A stretch of DNA of 64,000 nucleotides from JBFMCT01 sp046565765 (GCA_046565765.1 JBKHXX010000078.1:20874-84873); one strand, 5' to 3'. Shown: positions 55,605-64,000, counted from the first letter of the stretch. The notes: generated by a model not told the origin, from the sequence alone. Translations and numbers: made by a program.

Positions 55605-56540
55605 TTAGGCGGAGAGGAGGTCGCGCCCGGCCCGGGCCGAGCGGCGGCGCAGCTTGGCGATGGCCTTCAGCTCGGCCTGGCGGACGCCCTCACGGGTGAG
55701 CCCGAAGCACTCCCCCACCTCTTCGAGGGTGCGGGGCTTGCCCCGGTCGAGCCCGTAGCGCAGGCAGAGGATCTCCCGCTCCCGGGGCTCCAGCACCGAC
55801 AGCAGGTCGGCCACCTGGGCGGGGAGCATGGCGTTGAGGGCGGCCTGGTCGGGGGCGACCGAGATCTTGTCCTCCACCAGGTCGCCGAGCTCGACGTCGC
55901 CGTCGCTCATCCGGTCGGAGAGCGACATGGGCTCGGCCAGGTAGGGGATCAGCTCCTCGATCTTCTTGCACGGCAGCGACACCGCGGCAGCCAGCTCGGA
56001 CGGGGTGGGGGGGCGCCCGTTGCGCACCTCGAACGTGCTGCTGGCCATGCGGATGGCGAGCAGCTGGTCGCCGGCGTGGACTGGGAGGCGGATCGTGCGG
56101 CCGGTGTTGGCGATGCCGCGGGCGATCGTCTGGCGGATCCACCAGGTGGCGTAGGTGGAGAACTTGAAGCCACGCCGGGCGTCGAACCGCTCGACGGCGT
56201 GCATCAGGCCGAAGTTGCCTTCCTGGATCAGGTCGAGCAGGGGGACGCCCGACGCCTGGTACTTCTTGGCGATCGAGACGACGAGGCGGAGGTTGGCCCG
56301 CACGAAGCGGCGCGCGGCGTCGTCGGCGACCCGGCATCGCTCTTCGAGCTCGGCCCGGCGCGTGGCATCCACCCGGTCGCCGAGCCTGGCCAGCTCTGCG
56401 CTCGCCTTGCGCCCCGCAAGGACAAGCTCACCGAGCTCTACCTCCTCGGCCCGGGTCAACAACGGATACTTCCCGATGTCGTTCAGGTAGAGCTGGAGGA
56501 GATCCTCCTCCTCGCTGCTCCACCCTCGCTGCGTGCCCAA
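55605..56540 (-). CDS. RNA polymerase sigma-70 factor, group 2
   Basis: A 311-residue sigma factor with regions 1.2 to 4 (DLLQLYLNDIGKYPLLTRAE; RLVVSIAKKYQASGVPLLDL; EGNFGLMHAVERFDARRGFK; FSTYATWWIRQTIARGI; region 4 TLEEVGECFGLTREGVRQAE). The long region 1.1 of the housekeeping factor is missing, so this is an alternative, HrdB/SigB-like factor. It should read promoters with near-housekeeping elements. An RsbW-like ATPase gene is next upstream on the same strand and may hold it inactive. TTG 56540 is the only start in frame before region 1.2. Confidence 0.92.
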   Translation of the reverse strand: MGTQRGWSSEEEDLLQLYLNDIGKYPLLTRAEEVELGELVLAGRKASAELARLGDRVDATRRAELEERCRVADDAARRFVRANLRLVVSIAKKYQASGVPLLDLIQEGNFGLMHAVERFDARRGFKFSTYATWWIRQTIARGIANTGRTIRLPVHAGDQLLAIRMASSTFEVRNGRPPTPSELAAAVSLPCKKIEELIPYLAEPMSLSDRMSDGDVELGDLVEDKISVAPDQAALNAMLPAQVADLLSVLEPREREILCLRYGLDRGKPRTLEEVGECFGLTREGVRQAELKAIAKLRRRSARAGRDLLSA

Positions 56541-56634
56541 TGTTCGGACAGCCTCCCCTGGTGCCTCACGCTACCAGAGGTGGTTCGGTACACAAAGGCG
56601 CCGCGGACGGCCGTTGCGGCCCGTGACGGGGAAG

Positions 56635-57018
56635 TCAGGGAAGGAAGCGCAGGCGCAGGCAGGTGCCTTCGGCGGTGGTGGCCACGTCGTAGCCGTCGGC
56701 CAGGCGGCTGATGAGCCACAGGCCGCGACCTCGCTCCGACATGGGGTCGGGCGGTGTGCGCCAGCCGCCGACGGCGAAGCCGCTCCCCGCGTCGCACACC
56801 TCGACCTCGAGGACGGCGCCCTCGACGGCGGCCCTCACCCAGCGGACGCCGCCGCCGTGCTCGATGGCGTTGGTCAGGGCCTCGTGCACGGCCAGGACGG
56901 CGGCGTCGACGTCACCCGGCCACCGCTCCCTGGCCAGCAGGGCCTGGAGCTCCCGGCGGGCGCGGGCCGGGCAGTCGGACAGCGTCCGGGCGGCATCGGC
57001 GGCAGGCGGAAGGTGCAT
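56635..57018 (-). CDS. RsbW/SpoIIAB-like anti-sigma ATPase domain protein
   Basis: A 127-residue GHKL ATPase. N box VHEALTNAIEHGGG, G1 box EVCDAGSGFAVGG, G2 GRGLWLISRLADGYDV. Members bind sigma or anti-anti-sigma factors and phosphorylate partners. Placed 94 bases before the group-2 sigma gene on the same strand, it may control that factor, which is inference. ATG 57018 has no clear ribosome site. Confidence 0.8.
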   Translation of the reverse strand: MHLPPAADAARTLSDCPARARRELQALLARERWPGDVDAAVLAVHEALTNAIEHGGGVRWVRAAVEGAVLEVEVCDAGSGFAVGGWRTPPDPMSERGRGLWLISRLADGYDVATTAEGTCLRLRFLP

Positions 57019-57103
57019 GGGCGCTGGGCGAGAAGGGATGTCGTCAAGCGGGCAGGCTGACCCTGGTTCCCACGATGCCCTCCATCCCCGACGCCAAACC
57101 ACT

Positions 57104-58171
57104 TCACGCTCCGAACACGGCGGCCAGCTCCTCGGGAACGGCCGAGTCGAGTTGGGAGTAGGTGCAGGACCGCGGCTCCCGATCGGGACGCCAGCGCACG
57201 AACGAGGTGGCGTGGCGGAACCGGTCACCCTGGAGGTGGTCGTAGGCCACCTCGACCACCCGCTCGGGCCGCAGCGGCTGCCACGACAGGTCACGGCCCG
57301 CGTTCCAGCGGCTCGCACCGCCCGGCATGCGGCCGCCGGGGTCCTGCGCCATCTCGGCCCACGCCGCCCACGGATGGCCCTCGAGGGCGCGGTCCCGCAG
57401 CGGCTCGACGTCGGCCAGGAGCTCCCGCATACGGGCCTGGCTGAACCCGGAGGCCACGCCCACGTGATGCAGGGTGCCCTCGTCGTCGTAGAGCCCGAGC
57501 AGGAGCGAGCCGACCACGCCCCCCGACTTGTGCCAGCGGAAGCCGGCCACCACGCAGTCGGCGGTGCGGGCGTGCTTCACCTTGAGCATCAAGCGCTCGT
57601 TCTCCCGGTAGGGGAGGTCGACCCGCTTGGCCACCACCCCGTCGAGGCCCGCCCCCTCGAAGCGGTCGAACCAGTCGGCCGCCACGTCCCTGCTGCGGGT
57701 GGCGGGGGTGAGGTGCACGGGGGGTTGCACGCCGGCCAGCGCCTCCTCCAGGGCGGCCCGGCGGCGCTCGAAGGGTTGGGCCCGCAGGTCGTCGTCGCCC
57801 ATGGCGAGCAGGTCGAAGGCCACGAAGGAGGAGGGCGTCTGCTCGGCCAGCAGCCTGATGCGGGAGGCGGCGGGGTGGATGCGCTGGAGCAGGGCCTCGA
57901 AGTCCAGCCCCTTGGCGGTGGCGATGACGATCTCCCCGTCCACCACGATCCGGGGAGGCAGCTCCCGCTGGAGGGCCTCGCACAGCTCGGGGAAGTAGCG
58001 GTCGAGCGGCTTCTCGTTGCGGCTGCCGAGCACGACCTGGTCGCCGTCGCGGAAGACGATGCAGCGGAAGCCGTCCCACTTCGGTTCGTAGATGAGGTCG
58101 TCCGAGACCGGCATCTCCCGGGCCAGCTTGGCCAGCATGGGCTTCACCGGTGGCATGACAGGCAGTCGCAT
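57104..58171 (-). CDS. ATP-dependent DNA ligase (LigC-like)
   Basis: A 355-residue ATP-dependent ligase. The adenylated Lys31 is in LIYEPKWDGFRCIVF (EPKWDG), and motifs IVVDGEIVI, FVAFDLLAMG, DGVVAKRVDLPYRE and LMLKVKHARTADCVV complete the nucleotidyltransferase set; an OB fold follows. The length fits mycobacterial LigC, used in repair rather than replication. No Ku or polymerase domain is fused or nearby. ATG 58171 or ATG 58156 may start it. It is divergent from treY (23 bases between ATGs). Confidence 0.9.
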   Translation of the reverse strand: MRLPVMPPVKPMLAKLAREMPVSDDLIYEPKWDGFRCIVFRDGDQVVLGSRNEKPLDRYFPELCEALQRELPPRIVVDGEIVIATAKGLDFEALLQRIHPAASRIRLLAEQTPSSFVAFDLLAMGDDDLRAQPFERRRAALEEALAGVQPPVHLTPATRSRDVAADWFDRFEGAGLDGVVAKRVDLPYRENERLMLKVKHARTADCVVAGFRWHKSGGVVGSLLLGLYDDEGTLHHVGVASGFSQARMRELLADVEPLRDRALEGHPWAAWAEMAQDPGGRMPGGASRWNAGRDLSWQPLRPERVVEVAYDHLQGDRFRHATSFVRWRPDREPRSCTYSQLDSAVPEELAAVFGA

Positions 58172-58194
58172 TGGGCAGATGATCGCGTACGCCC

Positions 58195-60846
58195 ATGGCC
58201 GCACCCCTCGCCACCTATCGCGTCCAGCTTCATCGCGGCTTCGGCTTCGACGACGTGGCCGCCATCGCCCCCTACCTGGCCGAGCTGGGGGTCAGCCACG
58301 TCTACTGCTCCCCCTACCTGCAGGCCGCCCCGGGCAGCACCCACGGCTACGACGTGGTCGACCACAGCCGGTTGAACGAGGAGCTGGGCGGCCAGGAGGG
58401 CTTCGAGCGGATGGTGGCCGCGCTCGAGGCGGTCGGCCTACGCCACATCGTGGACATCGTCCCCAACCACATGTCGGTGGCCGCGGGGCGGCGCAACGCC
58501 TGGTGGTGGGACGTGCTGGAGAACGGGCCGTCGAGCCGGTTCGCTTCGTTCTTCGACATCGACTGGACGCCACCCGACGAGCGGCTGCGCCAGCGGGTGC
58601 TGCTGCCGGTGCTGGGCGACCACTACGGGCGCATCCTGGACAGCGGCGACCTGCGGGTGGCGCGGGAGGGCGGCTCGTTCGTGGTGCGCTACTTCGAACA
58701 CGAGGCGCCGGTCTCGCCCCGCACGGTGGACGAGCTGCTGGGCGAGGCGGCGGCGGCCTGCGGGTCCGACGAGCTGGAGAGCGTGGCCGTGGCCTTCGGC
58801 CGGCTGCCGCCCGCCAGCGCCACCGACCGGGCCAGCGTGGAGGAGCGCCACCGCGACAAGGAGGTGCTGCGGGCCCGGCTGGCCCGGTTGCTGGAGGAGC
58901 AGACCGAGGTGGCGGCGGCCGTCGACGCCGCCCTGGAGGCCGTCAACGCCGACGTCGACCGCCTCGACGGCCTGCTCCAGCGCCAGAACTTCCGCCTCGC
59001 CTTCTGGCGCACCGCGGGCCAGGAGCTCGACTACCGCCGCTTCTTCGACGTGCCCGAGCTGGTGGCCCTGCGGGTGGAGGACCCCGCCGTCTTCGAGGAG
59101 TCACACGCCCTCGTGCTCGGATTGGTGGCCGACGGCAAGGTCGACGGCCTGCGCATCGACCACCCCGACGGCCTGCGCGACCCGGCCGAGTACCTGGCCC
59201 GCCTGCCGCAGGACGTCTACGTCGTCGTCGAGAAGATCCTGGGAGCCGACGAGGGCCTGCGCCGGTCGTGGCCGGTCGCCGGCACCACCGGCTACGACTA
59301 CCTCAACCGGGTGCTGGGCCTGTTCGTGGACCCCCAGGGCGAGGGGCAGATGACCGAGCTGTACGGGCGGTTCACGGGCGAGGAGACCGACTTCGAGACC
59401 GTCGCCTACGAGGCGCAGCAACTGGTCATGCGCCAGGCCCTGGCCGCCGACCTCGACCGCCTCACCGCGCTGGCCACCGAGGTGTGCGACCGCCACCGCC
59501 GCTACCGCGACTACACCCGCCGGGACCTGCGGGCCTCGCTGCGGGAGCTGGCCGCCTGCTTCCCCGTCTACCGCAGCTACGTGGTGCCCGGCCGGGACGG
59601 CCCCGACGCCGAGGACGTGGCCCTGATGGAGGCGGCGGTGGCCGAGGCGACCGAGCGCCGGCCCGACCTCGACCCCGAGCTGCTGGCCTTCCTCCGCGAC
59701 GTGCTGCTCGGCCGGGTGGAGGGCGGCGTGGAGGCCGACCTGGCCCTGCGGTTCCAGCAGTTCAGCTCGCCGGTGATGGCCAAGGGCGTGGAGGACACCG
59801 CCTTCTACCGCTACTTCCGCCTGGCCGCCCTGAACGAGGTGGGCGGTGAGCCGGGCCGGTTCGGGCGGACCGTCGAGGAGTTCCACTCGGCCAACGCGGC
59901 TGCCGCCGAGGCCTGGCCGGCCACCATGCTGGCCACGTCCACCCACGACACCAAGCGGGCCGAGGACGTGCGGGCCCGCATGGCCGTGCTCTCGGAGGTT
60001 CCCGGCCCCTGGGCCCTGGCCGTGCGCCGCTGGGCGGCCCGCAACGCCGAGCGCCGCCACCGCGACTGGCCCGAGGCCAACACCGAGTACCTCCTGTACC
60101 AGACGCTGGTGGGGGCGTGGCCGATCGACGTCGAGCGGGTCCAGGCCTACCTGTCCAAGGCGGTGAAGGAGGCCAAGCGCCAGACGTCGTGGATCGACCC
60201 CGACGAGGAGTACGAGGCGGCGGTGGCCGGCTTCGCCGCCGCCGTGCTGGCCGACGAGGAGTTCGTGGCCGAGCTGGAGAACTTCCTGCGGCCGGTGGTG
60301 GAGGCGGGGAGGGTGAACTCGCTGGCCCAGACCCTCCTCAAGCTGACCTCTCCAGGCGTCCCCGACCTGTACCAGGGCACCGAGCTGTGGGACCTCAGCC
60401 TGGTCGACCCCGACAACCGCCGGCCCGTCGACTACGACCTGCGCCGCCAGCTTCTCGACAAGGTGGCGGGAATGGGCCCGGGCGAGGCCATGGCCCTGCT
60501 CCAGGAGGGGGCGGCCAAGCTCTGGCTCATCACCCGGACGCTCGGGGCGCGGCGCCGCCTTCCCGGCGCCTTTGCGCCCGGCGCCGGGTACCGGCCGCTG
60601 TGGGCGGAAGGGGAGAAGGCGGACCACGTGGTCGCCTACCTGCGGGGCGACGAGGCGGTGGTGGTCGTGCCCCGGCTGGCACTGGGCCTCGACGGGCACT
60701 GGGGCGACACCACGTTGGTGCTGCCCCCGGGCCGGTGGGCCGACGGGCTGGCGGGCCGGGCCGCCGCACCCAACCGCTGGGAGGGCGAGGTCGCCCTCAC
60801 CGACCTGCTGGCCGAGTTCCCGGTCGCCCTGCTGGAGCGGGCGTGA
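58195..60846 (+). CDS. treY: Maltooligosyl trehalose synthase
   Basis: An 883-residue GH13 enzyme that turns the reducing end of an alpha-1,4-glucan into a trehalose unit. PLATYRVQLHRGFGFDDVAA, the catalytic region DGLRIDHPDGLRDPAEYL (nucleophile Asp), VVEKILGADEGLRRSWPVAG (acid/base Glu) and SPGVPDLYQGTELWDLSLVD are typical TreY. Full length. GTGA overlap with treZ ensures equal production; treX (debranching) is not adjacent in this window. The start codon is 23 bases from the divergent ligase gene. Confidence 0.95.
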   Translation: MAAPLATYRVQLHRGFGFDDVAAIAPYLAELGVSHVYCSPYLQAAPGSTHGYDVVDHSRLNEELGGQEGFERMVAALEAVGLRHIVDIVPNHMSVAAGRRNAWWWDVLENGPSSRFASFFDIDWTPPDERLRQRVLLPVLGDHYGRILDSGDLRVAREGGSFVVRYFEHEAPVSPRTVDELLGEAAAACGSDELESVAVAFGRLPPASATDRASVEERHRDKEVLRARLARLLEEQTEVAAAVDAALEAVNADVDRLDGLLQRQNFRLAFWRTAGQELDYRRFFDVPELVALRVEDPAVFEESHALVLGLVADGKVDGLRIDHPDGLRDPAEYLARLPQDVYVVVEKILGADEGLRRSWPVAGTTGYDYLNRVLGLFVDPQGEGQMTELYGRFTGEETDFETVAYEAQQLVMRQALAADLDRLTALATEVCDRHRRYRDYTRRDLRASLRELAACFPVYRSYVVPGRDGPDAEDVALMEAAVAEATERRPDLDPELLAFLRDVLLGRVEGGVEADLALRFQQFSSPVMAKGVEDTAFYRYFRLAALNEVGGEPGRFGRTVEEFHSANAAAAEAWPATMLATSTHDTKRAEDVRARMAVLSEVPGPWALAVRRWAARNAERRHRDWPEANTEYLLYQTLVGAWPIDVERVQAYLSKAVKEAKRQTSWIDPDEEYEAAVAGFAAAVLADEEFVAELENFLRPVVEAGRVNSLAQTLLKLTSPGVPDLYQGTELWDLSLVDPDNRRPVDYDLRRQLLDKVAGMGPGEAMALLQEGAAKLWLITRTLGARRRLPGAFAPGAGYRPLWAEGEKADHVVAYLRGDEAVVVVPRLALGLDGHWGDTTLVLPPGRWADGLAGRAAAPNRWEGEVALTDLLAEFPVALLERA

Positions 60847-62549
60847 CGCGGGTCTGGGCGCCGGCCGCCGAGCGCGTCGAGCTGGTGATGGGCGACCGGC
60901 GGGCGGCGATGGCGGGGCCCGACGACCGGGGGTGGTGGCGCGCCGACGACGCCGAGCTGCGACCGGGCGACCGTTACGCCTTCTCCGTCGACGGCGGCCC
61001 GCCCCGCCCCGACCCCCGGTCGCCGTTCCAGCCCGACGGGGTGGACGGGCCGTCGCAGGTCGTCGACCACGCCGCGTTCCCGTGGACGGACGAGGGCTGG
61101 CAGCGGCCGTCGCTCGACGGGGCGGTCATCTACGAGCTGCACGTGGGCACGTTCTCCCCCGAAGGGACGTTCGCGGGCGCGGCCGGCTGCCTCGACCACC
61201 TCGTCGACCTGGGCGTCACCCACGTCGAGCTGATGCCCGTCAACCAGTTCCCGGGCCGGTGGGGCTGGGGCTACGACGGGGTCGACCTGTACGCCCCCCA
61301 CAACGGCTACGGCGGCCCCGACGGGCTCAAGGCCCTGATCGACCGGTGCCACTCCCGGGGCCTGGCCGTGCTGGTGGACGTGGTCTACAACCACCTGGGC
61401 CCGGCCGGGAACTACCTGGGCCAGTACGGGCCGTACTTCACCGACCGCTACGCCACCCCGTGGGGCCAGGCGGTCAACCTCGACGGCCCCGACAGCGACG
61501 AGGTGCGGGCCTTCTTCCTCGACAACGCCGAGATGTGGCTGCGGGACTACCACGCCGACGGGCTGCGCATCGACGCCGTGCACGCCATCCTCGACACGTC
61601 GGCCTGCCACCTGTTGGAGGAGATGGCCGAGCGGTGCGGGCCGCAGGGGTCGCTGATCGCGGAGAGCGACCTCAACGACCCACGCGTCGTGCGGGATCGC
61701 CAGGCGGGCGGCTACGGGATCGACGCCCAGTGGAGCGACGACTTCCACCATGCCGTCCACGCCGTGCTCACCGGGGAGCGGGACGGCTACTACGCCGACT
61801 TCGGCTCCATGCACCAGCTGGCCAAGGCCCTGCGCCAGTCGTTCGTCTACGACGGGCAGTACGCGCCCCACCGCCGCCGCCGCCACGGCCGGTCGCCGGC
61901 GGGGCTCGAGCCGGGGCGCTTCCTGGCCTACGCCCAGACCCACGACCAGGTCGGCAACCGGGCCCAGGGCGAGCGGCTGAGCCACCTCGTCGGCGAGGGC
62001 CGGCTGCGGGCGGCGGCCGCCCTCGTGCTGTGCTCGCCCTTCGTCCCCATGCTGTTCCAGGGCGAGGAGTGGGGGGCGTCCACCCCGTTCCAGTACTTCA
62101 CCGACCACGAGGACCCCGAGCTGGGCCAGGCGGTCAGCGAGGGCCGCCGGCGGGAGTTCTCGAGCTTCGGCTGGAAGCCGGAGGACGTACCCGACCCGCA
62201 GGACCCAGCCACCTTCGAGCGGTCCAAGCTCGACTGGGACGAGGTGGGCCGGTCGCCCCACGCCCAGCTGCTCGACTGGCACCGGAGGCTGATCGCCCTG
62301 CGCCGGGAGCACCGCCTGCACGAGGGCGGGTTCGCAGGGGTGGACGTCCACGTCGACGAGGACGCCCGCTGGCTCGTGCTCGACCGGGGGTCGCTGGTGC
62401 TGGCCCTCAACGTGGGCGATTCGACCGCCGACGTGCCCCTGGGCGACGGCCACGCCGGCGACGTGGTCATGGCCTGGGGGGAGGTCGACGTCTCCGGGGC
62501 GACGGCCCGGCTGGGGCCGGACTCGGTGGCCGTCGTCACCGCCGAGTGA
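60843..62549 (+). CDS. treZ: Maltooligosyl trehalose trehalohydrolase
   Basis: A 568-residue GH13 enzyme that releases free trehalose from the TreY product. TRVWAPAAERVELV (N-terminal beta domain), VIYELHVGTFSPEGTFAGAA, VDVVYNHLGPAGNYLGQYGP, LRIDAVHAILD (nucleophile Asp), LIAESDLNDPRVV (acid/base Glu) and AYAQTHDQVGNRA support it. Trehalose protects against drying and osmotic stress. Start GTG overlaps treY stop. The end overlaps the TIR gene by 14 bases. Confidence 0.94.
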   Translation: MTRVWAPAAERVELVMGDRRAAMAGPDDRGWWRADDAELRPGDRYAFSVDGGPPRPDPRSPFQPDGVDGPSQVVDHAAFPWTDEGWQRPSLDGAVIYELHVGTFSPEGTFAGAAGCLDHLVDLGVTHVELMPVNQFPGRWGWGYDGVDLYAPHNGYGGPDGLKALIDRCHSRGLAVLVDVVYNHLGPAGNYLGQYGPYFTDRYATPWGQAVNLDGPDSDEVRAFFLDNAEMWLRDYHADGLRIDAVHAILDTSACHLLEEMAERCGPQGSLIAESDLNDPRVVRDRQAGGYGIDAQWSDDFHHAVHAVLTGERDGYYADFGSMHQLAKALRQSFVYDGQYAPHRRRRHGRSPAGLEPGRFLAYAQTHDQVGNRAQGERLSHLVGEGRLRAAAALVLCSPFVPMLFQGEEWGASTPFQYFTDHEDPELGQAVSEGRRREFSSFGWKPEDVPDPQDPATFERSKLDWDEVGRSPHAQLLDWHRRLIALRREHRLHEGGFAGVDVHVDEDARWLVLDRGSLVLALNVGDSTADVPLGDGHAGDVVMAWGEVDVSGATARLGPDSVAVVTAE

Positions 62550-63498
62550 CGACGAACCCCGACACCACGCTCGCCCCGTCCGGCAGCCGGTCGAACCCCG
62601 GGTAGTCGCCGGTGGCCTGGGCCCGCTCGAGGTAGTCGGCGAAGGCGCGGCTGGCGGCCTCGTCGGCCACCACCACGGTGAGGATGTAGCTGGTGCCCGA
62701 CTCGCCTTCCACGCCAGCCCACACCTCACCTGACCAGCGGTTGTCGCCCAGGCGGGCGGGCGGGAGGTCGGGCTGGTAATGCTCCTCTCCCTCGGGCTGG
62801 AGGACGTACCAGACCGTCCCCGGGGGCAGGCCGGTGGCCTCGATCTCCACCACCTCCGGGTAGCCGAGCGCGAAGGGGACGGGCCGCACGATGCGCACCG
62901 ATGCCACGTCCCCGGCGCCGCGGACGGGCTGGTCGTCGCCGCCGCCCGCCAGCAGCACGACCACCATGGCCAGCACGACGGCCACGGACGCGGCGACGGC
63001 GGCCGGCGCCAGCCACCCGGGGCGGGCTTTGGGTGGTGCCGCGTCGGTGTGGGGGTCGATGGCCGAGACCAGGCGGCCCATGTCGTAGTCCCAGCGGGTG
63101 TCGCTGATCTCGAGGGCGTTCTGGTGGCACAGCGGGGCCAGGGCCGGCGGCAGGGCCTTCGGCGCGGGCATGGTCGCCCCCTCGACCAGCACGGGCAGGA
63201 CGGGGATGTCGCGGGCGAGCGCGGCGGCGATCTCCAGGCGCACGAAGTCCTCGGGGTCGTCGAGCCTCCGCTGGCCGGCGGCGTTGGTGACGTTCAGCCA
63301 CTCCCGGCCGATGACGGCCACCAGCACGTCGCACGACGCCACCGCCGACTCGATCTTCTTCACGAAGTTGGTGCCGGCGGGGATGCTGTCGACGTCACGG
63401 AAGACGTGGGGCGCTCCGAACTTCTCGGCCAACCCGTCCGCCAGCCGTCCCGCGTAGCCCGCCGTGTCGTCCCGCCGGTAGCTGAGGAAGATCTTCAT
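62536..63498 (-). CDS. Membrane-anchored TIR-domain protein
   Basis: A 320-residue protein. The TIR domain is at 1-145: FLSYRRDDTAGYAGRLADGL, CDVLVAVIGREWLNV, and Glu89 in DFVRLEIAAALARDIPVLPV, the position of the NADase glutamate. A Pro-rich linker, a helix at 163-185 (LAPAAVAASVAVVLAMVVVL) and an outer domain of about 135 residues (unknown, beta-rich) follow. TIR domains cleave NAD+ or bind partners in immunity and signalling. The transmembrane plan places sensing outside and TIR inside. GGAGGGGG precedes ATG 63498; TAGAGT farther upstream is a possible -10. Confidence 0.85.
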   Translation of the reverse strand: MKIFLSYRRDDTAGYAGRLADGLAEKFGAPHVFRDVDSIPAGTNFVKKIESAVASCDVLVAVIGREWLNVTNAAGQRRLDDPEDFVRLEIAAALARDIPVLPVLVEGATMPAPKALPPALAPLCHQNALEISDTRWDYDMGRLVSAIDPHTDAAPPKARPGWLAPAAVAASVAVVLAMVVVLLAGGGDDQPVRGAGDVASVRIVRPVPFALGYPEVVEIEATGLPPGTVWYVLQPEGEEHYQPDLPPARLGDNRWSGEVWAGVEGESGTSYILTVVVADEAASRAFADYLERAQATGDYPGFDRLPDGASVVSGFVVTRR

Positions 63499-63560
63499 CG
63501 CCGTACCCCCTCCTCTCCACTCTAAGGACGCGCCCGTCGGTCGGCCTGATACGTGTCTCC

Positions 63561-63572
63561 TAGGGTGGCGGG
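63561..63572 (+). promoter_or_regulatory. Leaderless-type -10 for the FKBP gene
   Basis: TAGGGT (63561-63566), then six bases, then ATG 63573. Confidence 0.5.
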
Positions 63573-63953
63573 ATGGCCGATCGAACCAAGCCGTCCGTGG
63601 AGATCCCGGCAGGCACGCCGCCGCCGCCCCAGCTCGTCGTCGAGGACATCGAGGAAGGTGAGGGGGAGCAGGCCCGGGCCGGGCACAGCGTGTCGGTCCA
63701 CTACGTCGGGGTGGCGTGGAGCACCGGCCGCCAGTTCGACGCCTCCTGGGACCGGGGCCAGCCGTTCTCGTTCGGGCTCGGGAAGGGCCAGGTCATCGCC
63801 GGCTGGGACCAGGGCGTGGCCGGCATGAAGGTGGGCGGGCGGCGGAAGCTGACGATCCCGCCGTCCCTGGGCTACGGCAAGCGAGGCGCCGGCTCCGCCA
63901 TCGCGGGGGACGAGACGCTTGTCTTCGTGGTGGATTTGCTGGGCGTGAGGTAG
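63573..63953 (+). CDS. FKBP-type peptidyl-prolyl isomerase
   Basis: A 126-residue cytoplasmic FKBP. Active-site residues are in VSVHYVGVAWSTGRQFDASW, PFSFGLGKGQVIAGWDQGVA and KLTIPPSLGYGKRGAGSAIA, matching the FK506-binding pocket. It speeds proline isomerisation during folding. No signal peptide. The N-terminus before the domain is about 20 residues (Pro-rich). Divergent from the TIR gene with 74 bases between; nothing else is visible to the window end. Confidence 0.92.
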   Translation: MADRTKPSVEIPAGTPPPPQLVVEDIEEGEGEQARAGHSVSVHYVGVAWSTGRQFDASWDRGQPFSFGLGKGQVIAGWDQGVAGMKVGGRRKLTIPPSLGYGKRGAGSAIAGDETLVFVVDLLGVR

Positions 63954-64000
63954 TCAGGCCGGGCCCGGCGGGCGTGGCCGTAGTCGGCATGCCGACGCGT

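Noticed and set aside
62536..63498. TIR gene as part of a defence island
   Set aside because: Neighbours are treZ and an FKBP; there is no nuclease, STING, Thoeris ThsA-like gene or mobile element nearby.
1..64000. tRNA, rRNA, insertion sequence, attachment site or origin
   Set aside because: No cloverleaf or CCA-type ends, no rRNA-like sequence, no transposase or integrase motif, and no DnaA-box cluster were seen by reading; a tRNAscan or Infernal run could confirm this.

Overview
The window is a very GC-rich, gene-dense stretch (about 73-75% G+C by eye, almost every codon ending in G or C) from an actinobacterium. The classical menaquinone pathway, LytR-CpsA-Psr, CysA2-type rhodanese, LigC-type ligase and DUF421/TIGR04222 families, together with many leaderless GTG/ATG starts, fit a high-GC Actinomycetota lineage. 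My best guess is Acidimicrobiia or a relative, but no rRNA or tRNA gene is present to confirm it. No insertion sequence, prophage or CRISPR array is visible, and no gap exceeds about 240 bases (the largest, 17151-17386, is a divergent regulatory region).

Layout. 1-9849: regulators and envelope genes (ArsR regulator, TPR protein, YceI protein, GAF-PAS-GGDEF-EAL c-di-GMP protein, NifU-N-like protein, transglutaminase-like protein, NarL-type two-component pair, lipoprotein plus LCP enzyme). 9855-20051: a carbohydrate block around a LacI-like operator. Leftwards run a GH1-like enzyme, a zinc alcohol dehydrogenase, a GH2 enzyme, GalT and an aldo/keto reductase; rightwards run a glycosyltransferase, a flavoenzyme resembling eukaryotic-type UDP-galactopyranose mutase, and a small acidic protein. 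20090-24233: a coupled three-gene signalling operon (membrane-GAF-coiled-coil protein, ParA/MinD-like ATPase, cyclic-nucleotide-binding patatin) preceded by a putative leaderless 15-codon leader ORF. 24240-32551: small secreted protein, methyltransferase, DJ-1/PfpI protein, a DsrE-family gene whose in-frame UGA with a downstream hairpin looks like a selenocysteine codon, a TetR/MDR pair with a textbook operator, VOC, ALDH, SET and EgtD-like genes. 32653-35169: a TIGR04222 membrane protein with a Gly/Cys repeat tail, translationally coupled to a DUF692 (MNIO) enzyme, then a cupin. This is the best candidate for a little-described modification system.

35125-48001: menaquinone biosynthesis (menE, menB, menA, menC, menH, menD, and menG-menF led by a MerR regulator), interrupted at 41830-45333 by a TPR-LuxR regulator, a methyltransferase and an alpha/beta-hydrolase that lacks its catalytic serine and histidine. 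48066-53317: TetR regulators, divergent sufE and a CysA2-like rhodanese, DUF421 and small membrane/secreted proteins. 53354-55549: a transketolase fused to a C-terminal Hsp20 domain. 55605-58171: a group-2 sigma factor, an RsbW-like ATPase and a LigC-type DNA ligase. 58195-62549: treY-treZ (trehalose from alpha-glucan). 62536-63953: a membrane-anchored TIR protein and an FKBP isomerase.

Two genome-wide habits show repeatedly: (i) a TANNNT hexamer 6-7 bases before the start codon, the signature of leaderless transcription, including divergent pairs that share one overlapping -10; (ii) NTGA four-base overlaps that couple translation within operons.
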